A stretch of DNA of 32,512 nt, from the NCBI GenBank assembly GCA_023381895.1, contig JAMCTA010000010.1, positions 1-32,512 on the forward strand, given 5' to 3'. The first letter of the stretch is position 1. The number at the start of each line of letters is the position of its first letter. Positions 8,367-17,878 of the stretch are shown in pieces. Source of the stretch: Chloroflexota bacterium. Its GTDB lineage: Bacteria > Chloroflexota > UBA4733. Below the pieces are notes generated by a model that worked only from the letters and a program-made list of their open reading frames with translations, was not told the DNA's origin and made no database searches. The translations under genes and the position numbers were made by a program.

Positions 8367-8999
8367 TCACACGTCTCCATATCCAATGACACGCAGCCAC
8401 GCTCGGGCGATCACCGCGTGACCCTGGATGTAGGGATGGACACGATCTCCCGACCAGAACTCCGAGGATCGTGCTGGCAGTACTCCGTCAAAGGCGGCCT
8501 GTGTCCGAACGAGCAAGGCACCGTACTGGGGAGCAAATGCATCAACGACCTGAATGTACGGTTCGAGCCGCGAACGGAACGCATCAGAGCGATCACTCTC
8601 GATCAAGAAGGGTTCCACGAGAACCAACCGGGCATCGGTCTCTGAGCGTACGCGATCCAGGAGGCGATGATAGGTTGCCTGAAACTCGTCCAAAGGCACG
8701 GCATCCGCAAACTTGCCGGCGACCCAGCGCCACACATCGTTGATGCCAATCATCACGGAGACCCACTGCGGGTGCTGATCGATGACATCCATTGTCCAAC
8801 GAGCGTCGAGGTTACGAATAGTGTTACCACTAATCCCTTGATTGATGATATCGAGCCCCAGCTCAGGATAGCGAGCCAGGAGAAAGGCACGAATGAAGGA
8901 CACGTATCCGTTCCCATACGGCGGACTTGCCGTCGTGCGGCCGCAGTCAGTAATGCTGTCACCAATGAACACGACGCGCTGCCCCTTCGTCAAGAGCAA
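8367..8999 (-). CDS. SGNH/GDSL-type hydrolase
   Basis: This 210-residue protein carries the SGNH blocks: FIGDSITD with the nucleophile Ser15, NQGISGNT (block II Gly), GIND at 85-88 (block III Asn) and DRVHPYIQGH with Asp185 and His188 (block V). The family includes esterases, lipases and acyl/acetyl-sugar esterases. No signal peptide or membrane segment is visible, so it probably acts in the cytoplasm. The start is TTG at 8999, supported by GAGGAGG about six bases upstream. It lies 77 bases downstream of a polysaccharide deacetylase gene on the same strand, which makes a carbohydrate ester substrate possible but unproven. The C-terminus is convergent with the DUF3090 gene. Confidence 0.87.
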   Translation of the reverse strand: MLLTKGQRVVFIGDSITDCGRTTASPPYGNGYVSFIRAFLLARYPELGLDIINQGISGNTIRNLDARWTMDVIDQHPQWVSVMIGINDVWRWVAGKFADAVPLDEFQATYHRLLDRVRSETDARLVLVEPFLIESDRSDAFRSRLEPYIQVVDAFAPQYGALLVRTQAAFDGVLPARSSEFWSGDRVHPYIQGHAVIARAWLRVIGYGDV

Positions 9000-9076
9000 C
9001 TCCAGCCTCCTCTATCCTTAGGCATCTGCGGTGGGTCGCCCACAGTCTGACCGACCAATCTTTAGCACAGTGACCC

Positions 9077-10678
9077 TTAGCGGGAGAAATACTCGATGAG
9101 CCTCTCGTAGTCAATTAGTGTGATCTGGCCGGCAATGCGTATTCGGGGCAGGAGCTGTGGATGAGAAGACTCTTCCAAGTTCCCAGCGGTCTTCGGATCC
9201 AGCAATCCACCCATATAGCCGGCCTGTTCAACCAAGCTGAGCACGCGCTGTTGTGCAGCCTGTGACTCGCTCCGGAACGGCTCGCCAGACGGATAGCAAA
9301 TGATCTGTGGCAGATGGCCAGTGTGCTCACCAATCGTCTGCCGTGAGACCGTGAGCTCATTCAGGGCATCAGTAGTCGAAAGCTGGCCGAGGTCGGCGTG
9401 ATAGACCGTATGTGACTCGATGTCCATTCCGGCGGCAGAAAGCGCCTGAATCTGCGACCACGTCATGTAGGTATTTGTACCCAACGTCAGTCCAGGCAAG
9501 TGCGAGATGATGTTGAATGTCCCGACCATGTGATACCGCTGGAGAAGCGGGAAGGCATCGGTGTAATTGTCGAGATAGCCATCATCAAATGAGAGCACGA
9601 TGGGATGCGGCGGTAAGGGCGCACTATCGTACAGAGATGCGAAGAGATGCTGAAGAGAGATCGCGTGGAACCCGTGCACGTTCAGCCATGAAAGCTGTTG
9701 AGCGAAGTGTTCCACTGGCACCGTCAGATCAGTAGCTAGACGAAAGTCAAAGTTCGTCATAGTCTTCTGACGCACGACTGGAGGACCTACGTGATGGTAC
9801 ATCAGTATCGGAACGTGGAGCTGCCGGTATTGCGGATGGGGTGGAAGGAGAATCGTTCCTTCTGCTCCAGCGATTCCAGGGTCGATAACCTTCCACACAC
9901 CACTGTCCAGGGTGAGCACAACGGGGCTGGCGTCTTGAGAGGGATCGAGCGGATTGAGCGCATGGGCATGGGCAAGACCCACCATCATGGGCACTTCCGT
10001 AACCAGCAGTGGCTCGCCCGTGAAGCGCACATTACCCCAGTGTTGATCCACGGGAGCGGCGCCGAGAGAAATGTTGGAGATCAAGCTGGCTCCTTGCCAG
10101 GTGAACTTCGCGGCGAGAAAGTGGGCGTAGTCGCTCTCACTGCCCCACACGTGCTGCTGCAGCGGATGCAACAGCGACCACATCACGCTCCAGTCGCTGC
10201 GTTGCAACGCCTGGGAAAACTGCTCAGCCACGGATAGCGCTGTCGGTGAGAGCAAGATGTTCTCGTGAGGTCTGATCTGAACAGTCACAGAGTCATAGCC
10301 GGAGGAGGCCAGCGTCGCCTGTTGTCCGGAGAGCGTGCCAGGACCACACCAACCATCAGCAAGCGTCGAGAGCGGCTTTCCCTCAACCGTGACACTGCTG
10401 CAGGCAACGGGCATCATCGTTGCTGCATTGAAGAACCGCACCGGGACCGGCGGCGGCGAGGTTGTGACCGCGATCTTCTTGGTCAGCGTTTGCGTCGTGG
10501 CCGGGTGTTGCTGTTCCGTCTGTATGCGTGAGGCAGTCAGCTCGTTTACCGAAGTAGAGGTCTTTGCAGCCACCTGGATTACAGATGCAGAGTGAGACGC
10601 ACCACAACCAGCGATTGCCAAGGAGAGCAATATGGCTCCTCCGAGCAGGGCACTGATCTTCGCGCCTGCAGTGCCCAT
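9077..10678 (-). CDS. Polysaccharide deacetylase (NodB domain) lipoprotein
   Basis: From ATG 10678 the product has a lipoprotein signal, with Lys7, a hydrophobic core and the lipobox AIAGC (Cys25), so it should be lipid-anchored outside the membrane. A Thr/Ser-rich linker and a domain of unknown type follow to about residue 280. The C-terminal NodB domain has MYHHVG, FDDG at 364-367, ESHTVYH at 421-427 (the two metal-binding His) and YPSGE near 462-466. Such enzymes remove acetyl groups from N-acetylated sugar polymers. ATG 10678 lies one base after the rel stop codon (TGA-G-ATG), suggesting coupled translation; an upstream in-frame ATG at 10711 would overlap rel by 32 bases. Substrate is unknown; peptidoglycan or an exopolysaccharide are both possible. 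Confidence 0.88.
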   Translation of the reverse strand: MGTAGAKISALLGGAILLSLAIAGCGASHSASVIQVAAKTSTSVNELTASRIQTEQQHPATTQTLTKKIAVTTSPPPVPVRFFNAATMMPVACSSVTVEGKPLSTLADGWCGPGTLSGQQATLASSGYDSVTVQIRPHENILLSPTALSVAEQFSQALQRSDWSVMWSLLHPLQQHVWGSESDYAHFLAAKFTWQGASLISNISLGAAPVDQHWGNVRFTGEPLLVTEVPMMVGLAHAHALNPLDPSQDASPVVLTLDSGVWKVIDPGIAGAEGTILLPPHPQYRQLHVPILMYHHVGPPVVRQKTMTNFDFRLATDLTVPVEHFAQQLSWLNVHGFHAISLQHLFASLYDSAPLPPHPIVLSFDDGYLDNYTDAFPLLQRYHMVGTFNIISHLPGLTLGTNTYMTWSQIQALSAAGMDIESHTVYHADLGQLSTTDALNELTVSRQTIGEHTGHLPQIICYPSGEPFRSESQAAQQRVLSLVEQAGYMGGLLDPKTAGNLEESSHPQLLPRIRIAGQITLIDYERLIEYFSR

Positions 10679-10679
10679 C

Positions 10680-13022
10680 TCAGCCAACGTTGACAACCCG
10701 CTCCACTTCATCCATGCGCGAGATTCGACTCAGCAGTTGATCGAGAACGTCGCGCCTGGGAACCGAGAATACTACGTGAAACTCCGCCCAATAGCGATCA
10801 GTCCGGACAGAGCACTGAGAAATATTGCCCTGCACGTCAGATACCATCCCAGATATGTCCGACAATAGCCCTGGCCGGTCTTTCGCAGTGATCTGCACTT
10901 CAGCTTCGACCACCTGCTTGTTGTCTACCGGCCGTTCCCACTCCGCGGGGACAAGACGCTCTGGCTCATCTTCCTGGAGCACGTTGGTGCAGTCGATACG
11001 ATGGACAGTGGCCCCGCTTGCTCGAGTGAGATAGGCCACGATTCGGTCTGGTGGCCTGGGAGTGCAGCAGAGCGCACGCCGAACGACCAGGCCGCTGGCA
11101 CCCTGGACTCGGATCTTGTAGTTTTCGGCTGCATCAGTTGCTGCATCCAGACGCCGATCGGTTCCCGTCCCTCCTTGCGTAGGGGCCGCGGCACCCTGGG
11201 CAGGTCCTAGTGACGCAGGTGCTGCGGCAGCAGTAGACTGCTGCTGCCGCAGTCGCAACTCGACTCGATTGGCCGCTGCCTGTACTGAAATCTCGCCACA
11301 GCCAATAGCTACGTAGAAATCATCGATGTCCTCGTGGAAAAACTCCCGCGCGACGTCTCGGAGAATGTCCGCAGGGAGAGTATCCTGCGGACCGCGCAGC
11401 ACCCGGCGCAGCTCGCGCTCGAAGACTTCCTTTCCGCGGGCCAAGTTCTCCGGTCGATCGCGACGCCGGAGCCACTGCTGAATGCGTTGCCGGGCCGTCG
11501 AGGTCGCGACGAAATCAAGCCAGCCCTGTGACGGACCGTGATCGCCACGTGCAGTGAGAATCTCCACAACGTCGGCATTCTGCAGTACGTAGGACAATGG
11601 TACCAAGCGGCCATTGACTCGTGCGCCAATGCAGTGATGACCAACCTCAGTGTGGATCCTGTAGGCGAAATCGACGGGTGTTGATCCTCGTGGCAGATCT
11701 TTCACGTCTCCCTGAGGTGTGAAGACGAAGACTTGATCGGGGAACAGTTCAGTGCTTGCCGCGTCCACGAACTCGCGCGCGCTGCTCGACTCCTGACGGA
11801 GCTGTAGCAGCTGGCGTATCCATCGCAGCTCCCCCATTGGCATCGGCGAGGTGCCGCCGCTCTGCTTGTAGTACCAATGGCTGGCAATCCCATACTCCGC
11901 AACCTGGTGCATCTCATAGCTGCGAATCTGGAACTCCGTGAGCCTTCCGCCTTCACAGAACACAGTCGTATGGATGCTCTGGTAGCCATTTTCTTTTGGC
12001 TTGGCGATGTAATCCTTGAAGCGGCCATCCACCGGGTGCCACAGCTCGTGGATCAATCCGAACGTCACGTAGCAATTTTCGCGGGTATCAACGATAGCCC
12101 GCACTGCATAGAGGTCGTAAATCTGACTGATATCGTTGTCGTGACGTAAGAGTTTCTGGTAGATACTCCAGAGATGCTTAGCTCGTGCTGAGACGACTCC
12201 CTGAATGTTCCAGCGCTTCAGCTCCCTGCTGAGAATCTCGGCAACCTCTTTGGCGTACGCGGCACGCTCAGGGCCAGCCTGCCCAACAAGATCCGCAACC
12301 CACTGATACTCCTGTGGTTGGAGCACGGCAAATGCAAGATCCTCAAGCTGAGACTTGAGAGGAAAGAGTCCGAGCAACCCTGCCAGCGGCGCGTAGATCT
12401 CTCGCGTCTCGGAGGCCATTCGCTCCTGACGACTGGGGCTGATCGCCTTGACCGTCTCCATGTTATGCAAGCGATCGGCCAGTTTGATGAGGACGCAGCG
12501 AGGGTCGTCGTTAATGGTGAGCAGCAACTTCTGCAGCGTTTCGAGCTGAGAGCGCTTGTTCCGCAATGCCGACGCCTTCTTACGCCGCTCGCTGTCTTCG
12601 CTCTCTCCGGCTCCCTGGCCAAGATCCGACTCGCGGCGCCGCTCGACGACCTCCAGCTTGGTCACACCATCGACCAACTGCTCTACAGTCCGACCGAATT
12701 GCTCAGTAAGGAGGTCGAGGGTTACGTCGGTATCCTCGACGACGTCGTGAAGCAGACCAGCAGCCACGGTGGATGCATCGAGACGAAGATCGGCCAGACG
12801 GACTGCCACCCACAGGGGATGGGCAATGTACGGCTCCCCCGAGGCCCGAAGGACACCATCGTGCGCCATTGCTGCCAGCTGAAAGGCTTGTTCGACCAGT
12901 GCGATGCCATCCTCTGGCATGTAAGTCGCCAGCTCACGGAGTAGGCTGTCGTGCAGGGGCTCCATGCCTAAGACACGCAACGACGTCAGATGAAGATCTG
13001 GCAACGAGCGCTCGACGGCCAT
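10680..13022 (-). CDS. rel: Bifunctional (p)ppGpp synthetase/hydrolase Rel
   Basis: Rel makes and degrades the alarmone (p)ppGpp on ribosome signals. The 780-residue product has the full long-RSH layout. In the HD hydrolase domain His68 sits in YIAHPL, HD is at 92-93 in LLHDVVEDT, and ADRLHNME is near 182-189. The synthetase has SARAKHLWSIYQK, then RFKD at 334-337 followed by YIAKPKENGYQSIH and FQIRSYEMHQVAEYG. A TGS domain is at about 430-490, a CC...H...C zinc-finger-like region follows, and an ACT domain ends the protein. The intact HD residues and the RxKD (not ExDD) motif indicate both activities. An extra charged insertion (about 127-159) lies between hydrolase helices. ATG 13022 has GAGGTG upstream and lies after the candidate promoter, so the longer frame from 13085 is unlikely. 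Confidence 0.95.
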   Translation of the reverse strand: MAVERSLPDLHLTSLRVLGMEPLHDSLLRELATYMPEDGIALVEQAFQLAAMAHDGVLRASGEPYIAHPLWVAVRLADLRLDASTVAAGLLHDVVEDTDVTLDLLTEQFGRTVEQLVDGVTKLEVVERRRESDLGQGAGESEDSERRKKASALRNKRSQLETLQKLLLTINDDPRCVLIKLADRLHNMETVKAISPSRQERMASETREIYAPLAGLLGLFPLKSQLEDLAFAVLQPQEYQWVADLVGQAGPERAAYAKEVAEILSRELKRWNIQGVVSARAKHLWSIYQKLLRHDNDISQIYDLYAVRAIVDTRENCYVTFGLIHELWHPVDGRFKDYIAKPKENGYQSIHTTVFCEGGRLTEFQIRSYEMHQVAEYGIASHWYYKQSGGTSPMPMGELRWIRQLLQLRQESSSAREFVDAASTELFPDQVFVFTPQGDVKDLPRGSTPVDFAYRIHTEVGHHCIGARVNGRLVPLSYVLQNADVVEILTARGDHGPSQGWLDFVATSTARQRIQQWLRRRDRPENLARGKEVFERELRRVLRGPQDTLPADILRDVAREFFHEDIDDFYVAIGCGEISVQAAANRVELRLRQQQSTAAAAPASLGPAQGAAAPTQGGTGTDRRLDAATDAAENYKIRVQGASGLVVRRALCCTPRPPDRIVAYLTRASGATVHRIDCTNVLQEDEPERLVPAEWERPVDNKQVVEAEVQITAKDRPGLLSDISGMVSDVQGNISQCSVRTDRYWAEFHVVFSVPRRDVLDQLLSRISRMDEVERVVNVG

Positions 13023-13055
13023 CGGAGGCACCTCAAAATTAGTGGTCAATACCGC

Positions 13056-13085
13056 AGTATACCGACGCATCGATAGCCGCGCCAA
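13056..13085 (-). promoter_or_regulatory. Promoter for rel
   Basis: On the minus strand TTGGCG (13085 to 13080) and TATACT (13061 to 13056) are separated by 18 bases, predicting a transcription start near 13049 and a leader of about 27 bases before ATG 13022. Confidence 0.5.
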
Positions 13086-13251
13086 CGGCGGGGCGCTCGC
13101 GGCCGCCGGATCTCACCGTCTGCGTGGCAAAGTGCTCCTCCTAACGTGTTCCAAGGATTGGGACACAACGGCCATTACCCAGCACTCGCGCCCCTCGTGA
13201 CTGGCATCAAGCCTTTGGTGCACTGCATTCACGACCGATCACAGTATAGAA

Positions 13252-14295
13252 CTAGCCGACGACGCCAGTGCGATCGATGCTCTCTGTGAAGAATCGCTGG
13301 GTGAAGAGATAGAGAATGAGCACCGGCATGATGACGAGCAAACACGCCGCCATGGCAAGCGCCTCATTATAGAAATCTGCTCCGGCCCCACCGGTGACAT
13401 CGTTGAGCGTCTGCCCGAGAACCGAGAGACGCATCGGAAGGGTGTAGAGCTCGCGACGATTGAGATAGATAAGGGGCTCTAGATAGTCATTCCAGTGCCA
13501 GACGATCGAGAACAGGAACGTCACCAGGATGGCTGGCTTGGCGAGTGGCAGCATAATTCGAAAGAAAGTCGCGAACGGACCAGCCCCATCGACTCGTGCC
13601 GCCTCTTCGAGCTCCCATGGCAGTCCACGGAAAAACTGCCGGAAGATGAGAATGAACACAGGACCTTTGAGACCCTCGCCAAGGAACGAAGGAAAGATGA
13701 ATGGCCAGTAGGTGTCGATCCACCCATGTTCCAGGATCTTTCCCGGCCCAAACGACCCGCTCACACTCACGATATGGGGAAATGCCGCGAAGTTCAGGTC
13801 GATCGCCAATCGAGGCATCGTCTTATACAGGATGAACAGCGGCACGATGATCGTCTCAGGTGGCACCAAGAATGTGAAAATCACTAGAAGAAAGATCAGC
13901 TCGCGACCTGGGAATGGAATGCGCCCGAAGCCATACCCGACGAAGGCACACGAGATGACTTGCCCAACACCCGCGAGCAGGGCGATCTGAGCGCTGTTCG
14001 AGAAGGAGCTCCAAAAGTTCACGGCTTGCCAGGCAAGAATGTAGTTTTGCCAGTCGATGCCCGACGCAATCCACTGAATCGTCGGGTCGGTGAGATCTTG
14101 AATACTCTTGACGGAGGTCGCCACCATGTAAAAGACCGGGAACAGGAACACAAAAGCAATATCGGCCAGGATCAGATAGGTGACGATCCGAGTGACAACG
14201 GTCTTCAGAAGCTTGAGCATGAAGTAGCTGTTGAAGCGCTGCCTAGCTGTGACCGCAGCCGTGCTCCGGGCGCGAGTCTGTGCAACCGATGCCAT
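13252..14295 (-). CDS. Carbohydrate ABC transporter permease, MalG type (second pair)
   Basis: This 347-residue inner-membrane protein has about six membrane helices and the permease EAA loop ELEEAARVDGAGPFATFFRIMLPLAKP (in part), which docks the ATPase. The C-terminus TESIDRTGVVG is common in MalG-type sugar permeases. The loop between helices 3 and 4 is longer than usual (about 30 residues around GSFGPGKILEHGWIDTYW). ATG 14295 has AAGGAG at good distance, and that SD overlaps the upstream stop codon (11 bases between genes), so it is coupled to the MalF-type gene before it. It is the last gene of the minus-strand cluster. No ATPase gene accompanies it, so a shared ATPase encoded elsewhere is inferred. 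Confidence 0.9.
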   Translation of the reverse strand: MASVAQTRARSTAAVTARQRFNSYFMLKLLKTVVTRIVTYLILADIAFVFLFPVFYMVATSVKSIQDLTDPTIQWIASGIDWQNYILAWQAVNFWSSFSNSAQIALLAGVGQVISCAFVGYGFGRIPFPGRELIFLLVIFTFLVPPETIIVPLFILYKTMPRLAIDLNFAAFPHIVSVSGSFGPGKILEHGWIDTYWPFIFPSFLGEGLKGPVFILIFRQFFRGLPWELEEAARVDGAGPFATFFRIMLPLAKPAILVTFLFSIVWHWNDYLEPLIYLNRRELYTLPMRLSVLGQTLNDVTGGAGADFYNEALAMAACLLVIMPVLILYLFTQRFFTESIDRTGVVG

Positions 14296-14306
14296 CGACG
14301 CGCTCC

Positions 14307-15293
14307 TTACTTTTCGCCCGCGTAGTACACGCGGTTCCGCATGAACCAGATCACCACCATCAATACGACGAACATGACGAGAAAGTAGATCCAGCCCAGA
14401 GCCGCGGCGTAGCCCAGCCGGAACTGGCCTGAGAATGCTGTCTGCTGAATATATTGGAGAACCGTTGTTCCCTGCTGTTGTGTAAACTGTCCGGTCGTCT
14501 GGCTGACGACTCCCTGGACGGCAAAACTGTTTGTGAAGGTGTCAACCACCGTGTAGATAATGTTCAAGAGCACGAAGGGCGAAATGAGAGGGACGGTGAT
14601 CTTCCAGAAGAGCTCCCAGCCAGTAGCGCCGTCGATGCGTCCAGCCTCATAGTACGTGGGGCCGATCGATTTCAGTCCGGCGATGAAGATGAGGATCTGG
14701 ACACCAGAAGCCCAGAGCACGAGGCTCATCCTCCCCAATACTAGGATGACGTTCTCGGCCCACGTTGGCCCTAGGAACTGCAGCAGAAAAGATGCTACAT
14801 CGGCATTGCCACCAAAAGTGTTGGCCCCCACTCCCTCACTGAAGAGTTGCTGGATCACCTCAGCAGAGCCGATTACGACCGGAAGAAAGAAGATACCCCG
14901 AAACAGCCCGATACCGAAGAGCCTTTGATTCGCAAGCATGGCCACAAAGAGGGAGAAGATCAGAATAGCTGGTGTGTTGACGAGCGTCTGCTTGATTTGC
15001 TCAACGAGAATGGGGAAGAAACGTGGATCAACGAAGAACGCCTGTTGATAGTTGGCGAGCCCAACGAAGCGGACGTTATTGATATTCACCGCTTCGAGCT
15101 CATTGAAAGAGAGCAGGAAGGACCGGATCAATGGCCACGCCAAGAACAGCACAAAGCCAACGATCCAAGGAAGAATGAACAGGTAACCCTGGAGAGCCCT
15201 CTGAGTTCCGAGTGAGAGCCTGAATCGGGGATGTCGCCGGGTGCTACTGGGCGTTTGCCCGGAGACTTGCACTCCTGCTGGGGCACGTATCAT
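14307..15293 (-). CDS. Carbohydrate ABC transporter permease, MalF type (second pair)
   Basis: The protein has an N-terminal cytoplasmic stretch, then GYLFILPWIVGFVLFLAWPL as first helix, and the EAA loop YYEAGRIDGATGWELFWKI. The C-terminal helix is followed by FMRNRVYYAGEK. It forms the heterodimeric membrane channel with the following MalG-type protein. ATG 15293 is preceded by GAGGTCAGGA; the open frame extends to 15356 but that would overlap the DUF5696 gene. It is not a recent copy of the other MalF-type gene in the cluster: the periplasmic loops differ, and a Gln/Thr-rich segment (TTGQFTQQQGTT) is present only here. Confidence 0.9.
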   Translation of the reverse strand: MIRAPAGVQVSGQTPSSTRRHPRFRLSLGTQRALQGYLFILPWIVGFVLFLAWPLIRSFLLSFNELEAVNINNVRFVGLANYQQAFFVDPRFFPILVEQIKQTLVNTPAILIFSLFVAMLANQRLFGIGLFRGIFFLPVVIGSAEVIQQLFSEGVGANTFGGNADVASFLLQFLGPTWAENVILVLGRMSLVLWASGVQILIFIAGLKSIGPTYYEAGRIDGATGWELFWKITVPLISPFVLLNIIYTVVDTFTNSFAVQGVVSQTTGQFTQQQGTTVLQYIQQTAFSGQFRLGYAAALGWIYFLVMFVVLMVVIWFMRNRVYYAGEK

Positions 15294-15330
15294 CGGTCCT
15301 GACCTCACTTCTCTGTATGCCGGGGGGCGC

Positions 15331-17808
15331 TCACGATCCGGCGGGAACGACGGCATAGCTCAGCGCATCAACCGCCACTTTTCCATTGGTGAAGCGCTCA
15401 CGACTGTAGTTCACGATGACCCGGACGCCATTCGCATAGGTGGTCTCGTACACGTTCGGGGCGAGTTGCTGATGATTGATCATGAACTGGTTGAAGGTCG
15501 AGCCAAGCTGCACATTGACATCCTCGTACTCACGTACGAGATCGTCGATCCAGTTTGTCCACGTGCTGCTCCAATCAGTGTAAGTGACGAGGGCGCGATT
15601 CAGCCCACTCGTTGGCATATACGTCAGCTCAAAGCTTGGATCTGCGCCGTACTCCACCTCTCGGAGAAACTCGATCTGAGGATCGCTACGCAAGTTGGCA
15701 TAGGTTTCGGGCGTGTAGCGGATGAAGCCGTGCATGACTAGCTGATAGAACGGAATCGCCTCGTCCTCAAACTGCCAGTGGCTATCGTCAACCGGTACGC
15801 CACGAACGTCCTTGACGTGGCCTAGAATGTAGGCATTACCACCTTGAACTGCGACAGATCCGAGCTCCTGGCGCACGTAGTCCACAATCTTCATGTTCCA
15901 GTCCGCATATTGCTGGCGTGTCAGCGGATGCGCGCTGTTCGTATCGTAGGCCATGTCCTGACCGAAGTAGAGGATGTCAGCTCCGCTTGCGCCGAGCAGC
16001 TTCTCCTTGGGGACATCGCGAAGCACGAAGTTGTTCATTTCTACGATCGGATTCAGCAAATAAATGGATTGACCAAGGCCTGCCCCGTTGCTGAATAATG
16101 GGAGCTTGTTGGCCCCACGCATGGCATCGTTATGGGCAAAGTAGCCACGCTCTCCAGAGAGGGCGCTCTCGAAGTCATTGAGAAGATACACCGGTACGTT
16201 GAGAGTCTTTGCGTAGGCGGTGAGCTGCTTCAATCCAGCATTGCCTCCGAGCCGGTCATCTGCCGGCATCCGGTTCGGCATCGCCTGGTAGAGGCCATCA
16301 CGATTCCATCCTTGAAGGGTGAGCTGGAGACGTTCCACTCCTCTGTCGCGCAACGTCTGCAGAATCTGTTGCGCCTCAGAGAACGTTGTCGCCGGCACGA
16401 GCGTGTACGCAATGAGTCCTTTCTTGCGGGCCCCCATAATCAGGGAAAGGTTGAGCGGTGCGTTTGCCTCCTTCAGAGGCTGAATCTTGTCGTGGTGCTC
16501 TAGGTACTGGCGGTAAGCCGCAGCCATCCCGGAGTAGTTTGCCTGGCTACCATTGAGTAAGTAGAAACGGACAGAACGATTCCCTTCGACCATTTGGAGA
16601 GCCAGGCGGTTGACGAACGAATAGCGATTGCGTGGAAATGCGGCCATTCTTCGATAGATGAACTGGAAGCCACCGTGGTAGTAGCGCGTAATGTAGCCGC
16701 TCGGTTCTTCATCCACGATGGAATCAAACTGGCCTTGCGTGGCGATCTCCACGAACGCGGCATTCAGCGGCTTCCCACCGGGTCCGGTCTTCGTCGCAAT
16801 GCCGAGAGCAGGGATCATCACAGGCTCTTGCGATGGACCAAAGTAGCTTGAGCCTGAACTTGAGCTTACACTCGAGTACGGCGTGCCGACATCCTGGCCA
16901 TACACCTCTTCGTTAAAAGGCTGGAGATAGTCGGGATGGATGGGTTTGAAGCGGACGAGCGCACCAGAGCCATCAGGGATCACCATGTACCCCTGTTCAT
17001 CATCCGCGCCAGCGCCGAAGAAAGGGAGAGGCTCAATGCTCTGAAGGTAATAGCCCGACTGCTGCTGGTCGTTGATCTGCTCTTTGACCTGATTCTGCGG
17101 AATGGTCACATCGAAGTAGCCATCACCAAGATGAATGTCCATAGCAAACGAGATCGGGGCACCCTTGAGCGCCACTTTCGGAGTGAAGGTGAGGCGTGTA
17201 TCGCCGTCCGGTAGATGCGATATCTGAGGTGGAGTCGGATCCCAGCCCGACAGCAAGAGCTTCGGAACCTGTCGTTGATAATCCGTGTACTGCATTTCCC
17301 ACACCGGGGTCGTCTCTTGGTTGGCGGTGTTCTGGCTTGGCGGTGCTGAGCCCGTACACGTTGGGGCGGGAGCGCCGGCCGGGCGTGGATTGCTCAGCCA
17401 GACGATGCCGCTACGCTTATCCTTGATGGCAAGCTGACCAGTGCACGGCTCAACGTAGAGTGTGAGTGTCGAGTCCTGCGCTTCCTCCTTGAAACCCACA
17501 GGCACCGTCGTCGTTACCGCATGTCCTTGCGGAGCGAGAGGAGCAGGTGTGGGTACGGCAACTGGTCTCGAGCCCGTAGCGTTGGGCTGCGACGGCGTGG
17601 CCTGGCTGGGGCCAGTGCCCGAAGAGGGCGTATTGCCCCCTTTCGGCGTCGCTGTCGGCGTAGGCTCTGTGATCCCAACGCTCGACTGGCTGTGGATAAT
17701 CGGTCCGTGGACCGCATACACGGCCAGCGGTGAAGTCAAGAGCAAGGCTATCACCCCGGAAACAGCAGCCAGCCTGCTACACCACCTGGACCAGTTCTTC
17801 GTGCTCAC
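15331..17808 (-). CDS. DUF5696-type extracytoplasmic protein
   Basis: The product (about 825 residues) has a signal peptide (Lys/Arg n-region, then AAVSGVIALLLTSPLAV), a Thr/Pro/Ser linker (TPTATPKGGNTPSSG), and a large globular region I recognise as DUF5696. Features include EMQYTDYQ, GYMVIPDGSGALVRF, YRRMAAFPRNRYSF, LTLQGWNRDGLY, PVYLLNDFESAL, a LFSNGAG strand and a C-terminal ANGVRVIVNYS. The middle part, with strand-helix alternation and charged residues at strand ends, looks like a (beta/alpha)8 hydrolase fold; glycoside hydrolase activity is my inference, not a known fact. GTG 17808 has GGAGAAGG nine bases upstream and gives a normal signal peptide; GTG 17868, ten bases after the YIP1 stop, is an alternative. 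It sits between a YIP1 gene and a permease pair. Confidence 0.75.
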   Translation of the reverse strand: MSTKNWSRWCSRLAAVSGVIALLLTSPLAVYAVHGPIIHSQSSVGITEPTPTATPKGGNTPSSGTGPSQATPSQPNATGSRPVAVPTPAPLAPQGHAVTTTVPVGFKEEAQDSTLTLYVEPCTGQLAIKDKRSGIVWLSNPRPAGAPAPTCTGSAPPSQNTANQETTPVWEMQYTDYQRQVPKLLLSGWDPTPPQISHLPDGDTRLTFTPKVALKGAPISFAMDIHLGDGYFDVTIPQNQVKEQINDQQQSGYYLQSIEPLPFFGAGADDEQGYMVIPDGSGALVRFKPIHPDYLQPFNEEVYGQDVGTPYSSVSSSSGSSYFGPSQEPVMIPALGIATKTGPGGKPLNAAFVEIATQGQFDSIVDEEPSGYITRYYHGGFQFIYRRMAAFPRNRYSFVNRLALQMVEGNRSVRFYLLNGSQANYSGMAAAYRQYLEHHDKIQPLKEANAPLNLSLIMGARKKGLIAYTLVPATTFSEAQQILQTLRDRGVERLQLTLQGWNRDGLYQAMPNRMPADDRLGGNAGLKQLTAYAKTLNVPVYLLNDFESALSGERGYFAHNDAMRGANKLPLFSNGAGLGQSIYLLNPIVEMNNFVLRDVPKEKLLGASGADILYFGQDMAYDTNSAHPLTRQQYADWNMKIVDYVRQELGSVAVQGGNAYILGHVKDVRGVPVDDSHWQFEDEAIPFYQLVMHGFIRYTPETYANLRSDPQIEFLREVEYGADPSFELTYMPTSGLNRALVTYTDWSSTWTNWIDDLVREYEDVNVQLGSTFNQFMINHQQLAPNVYETTYANGVRVIVNYSRERFTNGKVAVDALSYAVVPAGS

Positions 17809-17878
17809 GCAAGTGTTGCCTTCTCCATCCCGGCCGTCCAACACCTCACTGCCCCTCGTTCTGTGCACCAAGAGCCCC

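Noticed and set aside
12590..12640. Possible frameshift in rel because of a charged insertion
   Set aside because: The frame is continuous and conserved motifs resume in the same frame on both sides, so it is a variable loop.
13023..13085. Extended start of rel at 13085
   Set aside because: It would start inside the candidate -35 and upstream of the predicted transcription start; ATG 13022 has a proper SD.
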